Translations under genes and position numbers: made by a program | Shown here: one piece after another, positions 1-5,192 of the stretch | How positions within the stretch are numbered: the stretch's first letter is position 1 | How the letters are laid out: each line of letters opens with the position of its first letter | From: a virus | Direction: 5' to 3' (one strand) | Length of the DNA stretch: 40,821 nucleotides | IMG/VR virus record: IMGVR_UViG_3300031787_000290 | Coordinates: 1 to 40,821 of that record | Notes under the pieces: generated by a model | What the model was told of the DNA's origin: nothing | The model's input: the letters and a program-made list of their open reading frames with translations, nothing else | Databases searched by the model: none

Positions 1-13
1 GAGTTGTTTCTCA

Positions 14-103
14 TCAGTTTACGTTTATTAGAATTATTTCGATGCTGTGGTTTGGGTTGGAGCAGAGGATAACCTCTGTCACTTCGCATACTCTTACGTT
101 CAT
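14..103 (-). CDS. Hypothetical 29-residue protein
   Basis: A short leftward reading frame (begins MNVRVCEVTEV, ends LINVN) lies directly after the 53-residue gene at 115-276 with an 11-base gap. Its stop codon overlaps an ATG at position 14 that continues out of the window (TGATG arrangement), as expected for tightly packed phage accessory genes. I recognise no family. Size alone makes it uncertain; position and strand consistent with the neighbouring genes are the only support. Confidence 0.35.
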   Translation of the reverse strand: MNVRVCEVTEVILCSNPNHSIEIILINVN

Positions 104-114
104 TGTGTTTTTTT

Positions 115-276
115 TTAGTCTGAACTATCTACTGACCATTGGATGTTACAGGTGTCGCAGGTGTACCTGCTGTAGCACCTGCCGAGTTGTTCGTGCTTCA
201 AGGTGTGGAGCATTGACCGGCACGACTGAACCTCTGCGGGTGTCTTGCTGTAAATGTTGATGTCAAATGTTTTCAT
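115..276 (-). CDS. Small Cys-rich (zinc-ribbon-like) protein, 53 aa
   Basis: The frame starts at an ATG at 276 that lies inside the last codons of the upstream 98-residue gene, so the two genes overlap and are probably translationally coupled. The product begins MKTFDINIYSKTPAEVQ and carries four cysteines in its second half, including a C-x2-C pair in YTCDTCNIQW, which is what is seen in small zinc-binding ribbon proteins. Two histidines (HTLKHE) lie between the first cysteines. Function is unknown. The zinc-ribbon label is inference from Cys spacing only. Confidence 0.55.
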   Translation of the reverse strand: MKTFDINIYSKTPAEVQSCRSMLHTLKHEQLGRCYSRYTCDTCNIQWSVDSSD

Positions 277-559
277 TGTCAATGTGTGTTTGTAGGTGAA
301 TTACTGAGTTGTGGGAGAGCGTCATCCTGTGCTTGGAGAACACTGCCTCCGACAGGATGGCAATCTTAGACCTCAGCAGGGAGGACGTTCTCTTTGACTT
401 CTCAACGAGTCGGGGGAAGCCCATGTCTTGGTACATTGCCTCGTTGTGGATAGAGTTCTCAAGTTGGTTGACCCTGTCTTTGAGCCTCTCAAGCAGTTCT
501 ACTTGATGTTCAAGGGACTCGATTGCCAGGTCAATGTGGTGTGTTGTGCTATTCTGCAT
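263..559 (-). CDS. Hypothetical coiled-coil protein, 98 aa
   Basis: This leftward gene encodes a 98-residue polar protein. Roughly residues 8-45 show heptad-like spacing of Leu, Ile and Val (IESLEHQVELLERLKDRV), consistent with a coiled coil, and the rest is helical-looking and basic. There is no signal peptide and no membrane segment. It lies a few bases downstream of the exported 74-residue gene and overlaps the next small Cys-rich gene. I do not recognise a family; an oligomeric scaffold or accessory role is possible. Confidence 0.6.
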   Translation of the reverse strand: MQNSTTHHIDLAIESLEHQVELLERLKDRVNQLENSIHNEAMYQDMGFPRLVEKSKRTSSLLRSKIAILSEAVFSKHRMTLSHNSVIHLQTHIDNENI

Positions 560-563
560 GGTG

Positions 564-788
564 TTAGTTGTTAGAGTTAATGAATGCCACTACTTTATCT
601 CTTGTTCCGATACTTCCAAGAGCATCGCAGCGGAAGCCGTAGGCGGTCATAACTGCTTGGATGCTTTCATCACTACCATCGGTAGTTCGTGCTGCGTTTA
701 CAGCTGCCCTGTAGTTGATTTCAGACAGGAGCAGGACGATGACCGCGACAAAGGCAATCACCGAGAGTGCGGGGAGGTGTTTTTTCAT
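564..788 (-). CDS. Small exported or membrane-anchored protein, 74 aa
   Basis: The N-terminus has a basic start (MKKH) followed by about 17 hydrophobic residues (LSVIAFVAVIVLLL) and then a polar domain. This is either an uncleaved signal anchor or a signal peptide. The remaining ~50 residues contain one Cys and end in a short helical-looking VVAFINSNN. It lies 4 bases after the 91-residue gene upstream and 4 bases before the next gene, so all are likely one transcript. Phage proteins of this design act in the periplasm or inner membrane, for example in superinfection exclusion or lysis. The specific role here is unknown. Confidence 0.6.
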   Translation of the reverse strand: MKKHLPALSVIAFVAVIVLLLSEINYRAAVNAARTTDGSDESIQAVMTAYGFRCDALGSIGTRDKVVAFINSNN

Positions 789-792
789 GCTG

Positions 793-1068
793 TTACTTTT
801 TGTCGATTAGTATCTTGAATCCTTTGTAGATGCCGGCACGATATGACTTGCTCTCGTGCTTGAATATTTTACTGATCATGATAGAGCCTACAGAGATAAA
901 CTCGGTCTCTATCTGATCAATCACTCCGCTCAGTGTCTTGCCTGCTCTTAAGGCGTCAATCACCTCTTGCTTCGTGTGCACCACAGGGTCGTCGAAGTTG
1001 CCGGTCTTGAGCGCTTCCAAATGCCGGTCTGCGATTGCCTTTGCTTGTTTACTGATTCTGTTCTTCAT
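793..1068 (-). CDS. Hypothetical protein, 91 aa
   Basis: I choose the ATG at 1068 (MKNRISKQAKAIADRH), which follows an A/T-rich stretch. The frame is open further upstream to 1137, but that part is low-complexity Lys/Gln and overlaps the region between genes. The product has a basic helical N-terminal half and a beta-looking C-terminal half (TEFISVGSIMISKIF, then YRAGIYKGFKILIDKK). No family is recognised. It sits downstream of the tRNA-like element at 1167-1224 in the leftward unit. Confidence 0.55.
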   Translation of the reverse strand: MKNRISKQAKAIADRHLEALKTGNFDDPVVHTKQEVIDALRAGKTLSGVIDQIETEFISVGSIMISKIFKHESKSYRAGIYKGFKILIDKK

Positions 1069-1145
1069 TTTATTTTGTTTGTTTTGTTTCTTAGATAAAG
1101 GGAGTGCGAGCCGTTGCCGCTCCTCCCTTCTTTGCATTTACGAGC

Positions 1146-1164
1146 ATCAGGTTGAGCACCTGAT
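1146..1164 (-). other. Short hairpin after the tRNA-like element
   Basis: Perfect 7-bp inverted repeat (ATCAGGT / ACCTGAT) with a 5-base loop, two bases past the 3' end of the tRNA-like element in the leftward transcript. There is no following U-tract, so it is not a classic intrinsic terminator. It could protect or define an RNA end between two genes. Confidence 0.45.
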
Positions 1165-1166
1165 AG

Positions 1167-1224
1167 AACAAGGGCGGGAGTCGAACCCGCCAATGAACCA
1201 AGCCGTGTGGCCGTATCACTTGTT
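1167..1224 (-). other. tRNA-like element 1 (T-arm plus acceptor, no D-arm)
   Basis: Read leftward, the element closes with a 6-bp acceptor-type stem (AACAAG with CTTGTT). Just inside the 3' strand is a canonical T-arm: a GGCGGG/CCCGCC stem with the 7-base loop TTCGACT. Only 27 bases separate the 5' acceptor strand from the T-arm, too few for both a D-arm and an anticodon arm. The best anticodon-like hairpin (GGCCA/TGGTT) lacks U33. The 5' strand overlaps the stop codon of the upstream gene. It therefore looks like a degenerate tRNA or a tRNA mimic used for processing rather than an ordinary tRNA. Confidence 0.45.
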
Positions 1225-1680
1225 ATCTTCAGCTATTCGCTGAGATATAATTCTGATGTAGTCACGCTTCTGCGTTTCCGTGCCGTGTCCTTGGGGCATG
1301 GGGAGTTCTATCTCCCTGTCAAGGTCAATCGAGTAAATTGCCTTCTGATTGTTAAGCATCCCGAACTCTGCCGCATCCTGCACGCTATCGAAGCGGCGGG
1401 ACAGGTCAAGGTACAGCTTGTTGTCACTCCACCACCCCCCGATGTACACGTCCTCCTGCTCCGCCTCAATGCCGTTCTTAGCGATGAAATTCAGGACGTG
1501 GTTAGCAATCATCTCGCGTTGCAATTCACGTTTATAACGAATGTATGCGGAGGGCAGTTCAGGGATGTACTCATGCCCCTGCATCGAAGCCATAACGCCT
1601 GTCGTTGGTTTACCCTGAGTGAGTGAGTAAGATGCCCCGTTACCCGTAACGAGGTCGTCAATAAATGTTTGTAGGTTCAT
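1216..1680 (-). CDS. Conserved-looking phage protein, 154 aa
   Basis: The start ATG at 1680 follows a Bacteroidetes-type promoter at 1704-1733 with a short A/C-rich leader. The product opens MNLQTFIDDLVTGNGASYSL and later contains GGWWSDNKLYLDLSRRF and an AAEFGMLNNQKAI stretch. It resembles widespread phage early proteins that I cannot tie to a named family. There is no membrane segment or signal. Its stop lies inside the 5' strand of the tRNA-like element, so translation to the end would cross that RNA structure. Function unknown. Confidence 0.65.
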   Translation of the reverse strand: MNLQTFIDDLVTGNGASYSLTQGKPTTGVMASMQGHEYIPELPSAYIRYKRELQREMIANHVLNFIAKNGIEAEQEDVYIGGWWSDNKLYLDLSRRFDSVQDAAEFGMLNNQKAIYSIDLDREIELPMPQGHGTETQKRDYIRIISQRIAEDNK

Positions 1681-1703
1681 TCTGTTTGTCTGTTTGTTTT
1701 GTG

Positions 1704-1733
1704 CAAATATATGCAGTAAATTTAAGTTTCAAA
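1704..1733 (-). promoter_or_regulatory. Leftward Bacteroidetes-type promoter
   Basis: On the minus strand a TTTG (-33, 1730-1733) precedes TATATTTG (-7, 1704-1711) with an 18-base spacer, one short of the usual 19-21. The segment TTGAAACTT and the CATATATTTG block are shared with the promoter at 2513-2540, so the two are probably recognised and controlled alike. It would start RNA about 15 bases before the 154-residue gene. Confidence 0.6.
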
Positions 1734-1810
1734 ATTTATTTTTAAAAAAAGCACACTTCATCAAGCCGTTCGTGGTTGATGCTCCCGGTTGTGAATCTCT
1801 AATTTGCTTT

Positions 1811-2041
1811 TCATACTTGTTGAGTTTTTAAGTTTGGATAAAATTGATTGAAGATCGTGTTGTACTCTTGCTCGGTGATTACCACAAAGCCATCCCACCC
1901 GTCATACATTTTAAGCAAATCTTCGGGTGTGTTTTTTTCGGTATCGTAACAAATTACGTCACCTGTAAAGTGGTCAGTCAATTCGGCGATGTTTGGGTAA
2001 ATTTCCACGGCCTGTTCGCCAACTAGAAAAAAGTGTTTCAT
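1811..2041 (-). CDS. Hypothetical acidic protein, 76 aa
   Basis: The product begins MKHFFLVGEQAVEIYP and is acidic and aromatic, with a YDGWDGFVVITEQEYNTIF segment near the end. No membrane segment or known domain is visible. The gene starts 21 bases after the 3' end of the second tRNA-like element, so processing of that element would shape its mRNA 5' end. The 130-base gap to the next gene holds that gene's promoter. Small acidic early phage proteins often bind host proteins, but nothing here proves such a role. Confidence 0.55.
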   Translation of the reverse strand: MKHFFLVGEQAVEIYPNIAELTDHFTGDVICYDTEKNTPEDLLKMYDGWDGFVVITEQEYNTIFNQFYPNLKTQQV

Positions 2042-2062
2042 GCTGTTGTGTATTAAGTTTAG

Positions 2063-2139
2063 AACAACGGGGAGACTCGAACTCCCTGCGAATGTGGTAA
2101 CCTCAGTTAGTCACACTTGCCGCACCTTGCGTCGTTGCT
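2063..2139 (-). tRNA. tRNA-like element 2 (77 nt, irregular anticodon arm)
   Basis: Read leftward, a 7-bp acceptor stem (AGCAACG with CGTTGTT, one G-U) encloses a 4-bp D-stem with a GG-containing loop. There is also a canonical T-arm, stem GGGAG/CTCCC with loop TTCGAGT. The total length of 77 nt is right for a tRNA. The middle arm does not form a 5-bp stem with a 7-base loop. It folds instead as TAAC/GTTA with a 4-base loop extended by TGTG/CACA, so no anticodon can be assigned. The 3' end (TTGTTCTA) matches element 1. A decayed tRNA or tRNA mimic is likelier than a functional one. Confidence 0.4.
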
Positions 2140-2512
2140 GTGTTGTATTGCACGTTTGCTTCATTGAGCAGTTAAGACGCTACTCGTTAACTGCTCCCCA
2201 CATTACTGCGGGACTTGTATTGCGCTGTATTGCGCTTTTTTTCGGGCCATTGCGGTACTCCGTTTGTTACTCCCGTGCTATTGGCACGGCTCAGGCAAGT
2301 TTAACCTGTAACTCCTAACCTTGTTACTGACAGGTTGCCGAATGTTGTCGGCCATTTGCGAGCTTGCTCTCGTCGCGTCGTTACCTTCGCGCTCACCCTC
2401 TTTTCTGTCAGGAGAGGGAATCAGAACCTGTTGCTGTCTTTCAATTCTAACTGATATCTCATCAGGTATACTTGCGGGTGACTTAAGCACTCCGTTGTTC
2501 CGTTGAACGGGG
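2140..2512 (-). ncRNA. Hairpin-rich leader, candidate structured RNA
   Basis: Downstream of the promoter at 2513-2540 the leftward transcript holds several perfect hairpins: GAGCAGTTAA/TTAACTGCTC (10 bp, 2166-2196), GCCGA/TCGGC (2337-2352) and CCCTCT/AGAGGG near 2398-2420. It then runs into the tRNA-like element at 2063-2139. The only sizeable reading frame is a 70-residue GTG-start frame at 2278-2490 (MLKSPASIPDEIS...), very polar and of no recognisable family. The density of inverted repeats argues for a structured RNA or a long regulatory leader. A small protein in addition cannot be excluded. Confidence 0.4.
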
Positions 2513-2540
2513 CAAATATATGTTTAAGTGAAAGTTTCAA
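2513..2540 (-). promoter_or_regulatory. Leftward promoter for the structured leader
   Basis: Minus-strand TTG (2538-2540), 17 bases, then TATATTTG (2513-2520). The spacer is two bases short of the Bacteroidetes optimum, but the -7 element is perfect and TTGAAACTT matches the promoter at 1704-1733. It fires away from the gene-free block into the structured leader and tRNA-like element. Confidence 0.55.
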
Positions 2541-2583
2541 TGCAAATTTGAATGATCGTTTAAAACACCTGTATTATCAAGGC

Positions 2584-2607
2584 TTTCAGAAAATGTCATT
2601 TCTGAAA
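2584..2607. repeat. 9-bp inverted repeat
   Basis: TTTCAGAAA and TTTCTGAAA separated by 6 bases, close to the leftward promoter at 2513-2540. No U-tract follows on either strand. The right arm overlaps the first copy of the operator-like motif at 2603-2616, so a protein-binding site is the likeliest reading. Confidence 0.5.
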
Positions 2608-2780
2608 CCCGCGTCAGACGTGGCCGAAACCACATTCAAAATATTTTTTCAATTATTTTCAGTTTTGTAGGAATGACGCGGGTTGTAGAGCGAAAAAAAA
2701 ATGAAAAAAAGTTTGACTTTTCTTGGAAGCCGCGTAAACATTGACTATCTTTGTAAGCAACAGCATTGAAACCCGCATCA
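2603..2780. promoter_or_regulatory. Three operator-like motif copies around an orphan promoter
   Basis: The motif TGAAACCCGCGTCA occurs at 2603-2616. An inverted copy TGACGCGGGTT lies at 2674-2684, and a third direct copy with one change (TGAAACCCGCATCA) lies at 2767-2780. They bracket the rightward promoter at 2723-2753, one copy sitting just after the predicted RNA start. Copies 1 and 2 together form a 10-bp perfect inverted repeat (AACCCGCGTC). This is the geometry of a repressor or activator operator set. The protein that reads it is not identified. Confidence 0.5.
2723..2753 (+). promoter_or_regulatory. Orphan rightward promoter
   Basis: TTG (2723-2725), a 20-base spacer and TATCTTTG (2746-2753) match the Bacteroidetes consensus well. 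No convincing gene follows for over a kilobase. The first frame is a 21-codon one near 2790 (MQQIAESVKMAHFRPLGHV). It may make a regulatory or priming RNA that runs toward the palindrome array. Confidence 0.6.
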
Positions 2781-3426
2781 ATCAAGCAATGCAGCAAATC
2801 GCTGAATCGGTAAAAATGGCTCATTTCAGGCCGTTAGGTCACGTTCTCAGGTGATCCGGACACAGGGTAAAACGGGGCTAAAATCAGGTTAAAAAATGGG
2901 TGCATTTAAGGTCATCCGAAAATGGTCCGGAAAGGCCAAGGCCCGAGCGCGGATACACTGCACGCATAGCTCTCCCCTCTCCTCCTACTACACAAACACA
3001 AAAGAATAATAGTGTATTGCACAAGGTCTCCTCGTGTGCGCACGCGTTTGGGCTCTCCAATCTTGTTGTGGCCCAAACTAAAAATTTCCCACGCCCCACG
3101 CGGCTTTCAGCACAACTGCATGAAAAAACACGAAAAAAGGCATGATCCGGCAGCCCTTAAAACAGCCCCTCATTATTGTATTCTCAGAGGTTTTGGCCTC
3201 AAAGTTAAAGCACTGATAATCAGGATCAGTTTATCTTCCTGCTCCGGCTGAAGACAATTTTATCGTTGGATTCCTATTATTAGACCTGTTTCTGGGCTGC
3301 TTTCGCCATGCCGCGCAGCGCTCCCCAGTTTATATGACCAGCGCCCAGTGTGCGCGATGAGCGGACGATTGCGCCTAGTTTATGCGGGCCAGTTCATATG
3401 ATCCAGATTGTGGTCTGACGTGATCA
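2781..3426. other. Gene-free stretch before the palindrome array
   Basis: I find no supportable gene here. The 71- to 81-residue open frames on both strands are low-complexity and overlap one another. There is a single outlying partial copy of the array motif (TGCACGCATAG, 2959-2969). Further right are three related motifs, CAGTTTATATGACC (3326), TAGTTTATGCGGGCC (3376) and CAGTTCATATGATCC (3390). Base composition is uneven, with purine/pyrimidine runs. Confidence 0.5.
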
Positions 3427-3530
3427 TATGCACGCATAGGATTGTAAGCTATGCACGCATAACACTGCACACTATGCACGCATAGCATCGCACCTTATGC
3501 ACGCATAACACCATGTCCTATGCATGCATA
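3427..3530. repeat. Five near-palindromic 12-mers at exact 23-bp period
   Basis: TATGCACGCATA occurs at 3427-3438, 3450-3461, 3473-3484 and 3496-3507. The fifth copy, TATGCATGCATA (3519-3530), is a perfect palindrome. Starts are exactly 23 bp apart, about two helical turns, while the four 11-bp spacers differ in sequence. The arms TATGC/GCATA are conserved in every copy. Such phased arrays bind a protein cooperatively on one face of the DNA: replication iterons, partition sites or multi-operator control regions. There is no gene in the block. The array lies about 430 bases upstream of the early rightward gene cluster. Confidence 0.85.
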
Positions 3531-3590
3531 ATACCGCGCCCAGTCCATGGGATATGGCCGCCGGTTTGTGGCTGATTATCAACGCTTTAT

Positions 3591-3623
3591 ACATAGCTGA
3601 CTACCAAGTAGTTACCACTATGT
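3591..3623. repeat. Nested inverted repeat (cruciform-type)
   Basis: An inner hairpin ACTAC-CAA-GTAGT lies within outer arms ACATAG and CTATGT. The structure follows the 23-bp array by 60 bases. It is not followed by a T-run, so a terminator is unlikely. An origin or protein-binding function in the same control block is more plausible. Confidence 0.5.
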
Positions 3624-3795
3624 GCCGCTCCTTATGCCTCCTGCTTCCCCGCTCTATATGGTTGACAGCCAATGCGTTACCTGTTGGGGGATAATTAGCT
3701 GTGGATCAGCGACTTAGTGCACCCACCCCATTTGCTAATTCGACTTCGGGAGCGGCAGGCGGCAGTGGTGGTGGGGGGGGTGACCCCCACCGCAG
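3624..3795. other. Gene-free stretch with inverted repeats
   Basis: No gene is supported. It contains a 7-bp inverted repeat AATTAGC/GCTAATT (3693-3740). It also has a G-rich hairpin formed by GGTGGGGG and CCCCCACC around 3770-3792, including a run of eight G. Confidence 0.4.
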
Positions 3796-3880
3796 TTGGT
3801 TTACGTTTTTCAATAAAATCGCTTCACTACGCTTGGTTTACGTTTTTTCAATAAAATCCCTCCGCCACAGTTGGTTTATG
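3796..3880. repeat. Three-copy 37-38 bp tandem repeat
   Basis: Units start with TTGGTTTACG at 3796 and 3833 and TTGGTTTATG at 3871. The first two continue with CGTTTTTCAATAAAATC (one extra T in the second), and the third diverges after about 10 bases. They lie just upstream of the promoter at 3913-3943, so they could be activator sites or the trace of local duplication. Confidence 0.7.
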
Positions 3881-3912
3881 AGTTTTCGGGGTTTTCTATG
3901 GTTAATTAATTT

Positions 3913-3943
3913 TTTGTTGTAATTGATTGGTTGTGTATATTTG
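3913..3943 (+). promoter_or_regulatory. Consensus promoter of the basic-protein cluster
   Basis: TTTG (3913-3916), exactly 19 bases, TATATTTG (3936-3943): a perfect match to the Bacteroidetes housekeeping consensus. The first start codon is at 3957, so the leader is only a few bases to about 10 bases, A-rich and without Shine-Dalgarno. Confidence 0.8.
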
Positions 3944-3956
3944 TAAAAAAAAAGTT

Positions 3957-4229
3957 ATGAGACTTGTAAAGAATGGGGATCCGAAGAATCGCAAGGTTTC
4001 TGAGGGTGCGAACTCGGGGATGTCTTGCAGCAAGGATGGCTGTGGGGCGGTTAAGACGAATTCAAGTGTTGGGACCAACCGTCAGAACGTTGGGGGTGCT
4101 AAGGGGCTCTCCAGCAAGCCTCAGTACGGATCAAAGACCATCACCAAGAAGCAGGCTGAAAAGAGGGCTGTGAAGATGGCTGAATACCGGGCGAAGGCTC
4201 AACCGAAGTCAAATCGATCTAAATACTAA
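3957..4229 (+). CDS. Small basic phage protein, 90 aa
   Basis: First gene of the rightward basic cluster. I choose ATG 3957 (MRLVKNGDPKNRKVSEG) because a TTG-start extension would begin inside the -7 element. The first half is rich in Gly, Ser and Asn with two Cys (MSCSKDGCG). The second half is a Lys/Arg-rich helix (TKKQAEKRAVKMAEYRAKAQ). A highly basic charge suggests nucleic-acid binding or packaging with DNA. No family is recognised. It lies 6 bases before the next gene. Confidence 0.7.
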   Translation: MRLVKNGDPKNRKVSEGANSGMSCSKDGCGAVKTNSSVGTNRQNVGGAKGLSSKPQYGSKTITKKQAEKRAVKMAEYRAKAQPKSNRSKY

Positions 4230-4235
4230 TAAACA

Positions 4236-4514
4236 ATGAAAAAGGTAAACAGGGGTAACCCAGAAAAACGAGCTGCCAAGGTGGAGGCTCGTGCCGAAAA
4301 GAAGATGACCAAGGCTAAATCGTCTTGGAACAAGGCTGAGGCCACGAGAAAGGCTGAGCCTCCAAAAAACAAGACGGTAACCTACGACGACTTCGGGGGC
4401 ATGGCTCATCAGGCCAAGACCAACAGGTTGTACGCAAGGTCTGCGAGACAGGCTGAGAAGGCCCGGGATCTCAAAACCAAGGCCGGTATCATTCGTTCCG
4501 GAGGTAAGAAATAA
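4236..4514 (+). CDS. Small basic phage protein, 92 aa
   Basis: Begins MKKVNRGNPEKRAAKVEARA and is dominated by Lys, Arg, Ala and Glu in long helix-like runs. A short hydrophobic-aromatic patch VTYDDFGGMAHQA lies near residues 48-60, and the C-terminus is IIRSGGKK. It is part of a seven-gene run of basic proteins with short gaps. This composition recalls nucleoid-type or virion-internal proteins, but no named family matches by eye. Confidence 0.7.
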   Translation: MKKVNRGNPEKRAAKVEARAEKKMTKAKSSWNKAEATRKAEPPKNKTVTYDDFGGMAHQAKTNRLYARSARQAEKARDLKTKAGIIRSGGKK

Positions 4515-4533
4515 TCTTTTATCCTTATACGAC

Positions 4534-4875
4534 ATGGCAAAATCATCAAAACCAAATCCGCCTAAAAAGAAGGCGAACACTCAGGGTCCTTTGAAATCAG
4601 GACCAAGAATGGCTCCGGGAAGCGGGGTTAGAAAGCTTGATAAACAAAGCCCCGGAGGTTCTAAGCCAAGAACAGGATCTCAATTTGTCCCCAAAAGCAT
4701 GCCCAAAAACGGACCGTCAAAGCCGAAACCGAAGCCTAAAAGCGCAGGTCAACAACTCAGGGAGGGCAACGAGGTTGTTCGCCAGACAGCAAAGAGGCTC
4801 TACAATGAGTTTGGAGACAAGGTCATGGGAGCCCGTGAGTGGATCCGAAAGGATCTCGGCCTGCCCAAGAAGTAA
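4534..4875 (+). CDS. Basic Pro/Lys-rich protein, 113 aa
   Basis: The first ~65 residues are disordered Pro/Lys/Ser/Gly sequence (PSKPKPKPKSAGQQ). The last ~45 form a predicted helical segment (LREGNEVVRQTAKRLYNEFG, then ARDWI-like AREWIRKDLGLP). The arrangement of a basic tail plus small helical domain fits a DNA-associated protein. The stop at 4873-4875 is followed in the same frame by the next gene's reading frame, so a stop readthrough would fuse the two. Confidence 0.7.
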   Translation: MAKSSKPNPPKKKANTQGPLKSGPRMAPGSGVRKLDKQSPGGSKPRTGSQFVPKSMPKNGPSKPKPKPKSAGQQLREGNEVVRQTAKRLYNEFGDKVMGAREWIRKDLGLPKK

Positions 4876-4889
4876 GATCCTTCAGAGAT

Positions 4890-4925
4890 ATGGAAATCAA
4901 AAAGCCCCGATTGTAGTCGGGGTTT
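4890..4925. terminator. Hairpin overlapping an 8-codon frame
   Basis: A 9-bp stem, 4902-4910 with 4917-4925 (one G-U), loop TTGTAG. On the minus strand it is followed by TTTTTGATTT, so it would act as a leftward terminator. Rightward it lacks a U-tract. A mini-frame ATG 4890 to TAG 4914 (MEIKKPRL) ends in the loop. It sits in the 5' region of the next basic gene and may control its translation. Confidence 0.5.
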
Positions 4926-4932
4926 CAAGGCC

Positions 4933-5073
4933 GTGCAGAGCAAGATTGCTAAGAAGCAGGGCATCAGTAAGGAGAGTTCCGGGGCTATTTTGGCCTCTGC
5001 TGCTCGTAAGGCGATTCCTGCTGCTAAGAAGGCCAACCCGAAGTTGAAGAACGTTAAAATGAAGAAGAAGTAA
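4933..5073 (+). CDS. Small basic protein with uncertain start
   Basis: The frame is open from 4876, but no ATG exists before the conserved-looking segment. The first usable initiator is GTG 4933 (46 residues, MQSKIAKKQGISKESSGAIL...). The codons just upstream encode GFKA, which together with VQSKIAKKQGIS reads like the N-terminus of a recurrent phage family of small basic proteins ending in KKANPKLKNVK. Either translation starts at an unusual codon, a +1 shift from the 8-codon frame at 4890 supplies the start, or the N-terminus has been replaced by the hairpin. The stop overlaps the next ATG (TAATG). Confidence 0.6.
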   Translation: MQSKIAKKQGISKESSGAILASAARKAIPAAKKANPKLKNVKMKKK

Positions 5074-5192
5074 TGGCAAAGTCACTAGGAAACGGACTAA
5101 AAACAGTATTCGGGAAGCGCAAGGAGGGTAAAGCCTCCAAGCGCAAATCCCCGAAGGATAAGCACGTCAAATCTTCACGAGGACAGGGATGA
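5073..5192 (+). CDS. Tiny basic protein, 39 aa
   Basis: Starts on the ATG overlapping the previous stop and ends with ATGA overlapping the next gene, so it is locked in a translationally coupled chain. The product (MAKSLGNGLKTVFGKRKEGK..., ending KSSRGQG) is almost half Lys, Arg, Ser and Gly. A short amphipathic helix LGNGLKTVFGK at the start may contact membrane or nucleic acid. Its size keeps the call modest, but the coupling on both sides supports a real gene. Confidence 0.6.
   Translation: MAKSLGNGLKTVFGKRKEGKASKRKSPKDKHVKSSRGQG

Noticed and set aside
42-818. Plus-strand frames opposite the first leftward genes
   Set aside because: Shadows of the coupled leftward genes; Cys/Arg/Ser-rich composition of antisense frames.
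2759-3120. Insertion-sequence remnant suggested by translated fragments
   Set aside because: Fragments vaguely recall transposon-adjacent sequence, but no transposase motif, terminal repeats or target duplication is visible.
2884-3251. Small open frames on both strands in the gene-free block
   Set aside because: They overlap each other, are low complexity, and have no promoter-linked start.
3427-3530. CRISPR-like look of the repeat array
   Set aside because: Repeats are 12 bp and spacers 11 bp, far below CRISPR sizes, and no cas gene is present.
4637-5047. 136-residue plus-strand frame overlapping two basic genes
   Set aside because: Out of frame with two better-supported genes; Arg/Leu-rich shadow composition.
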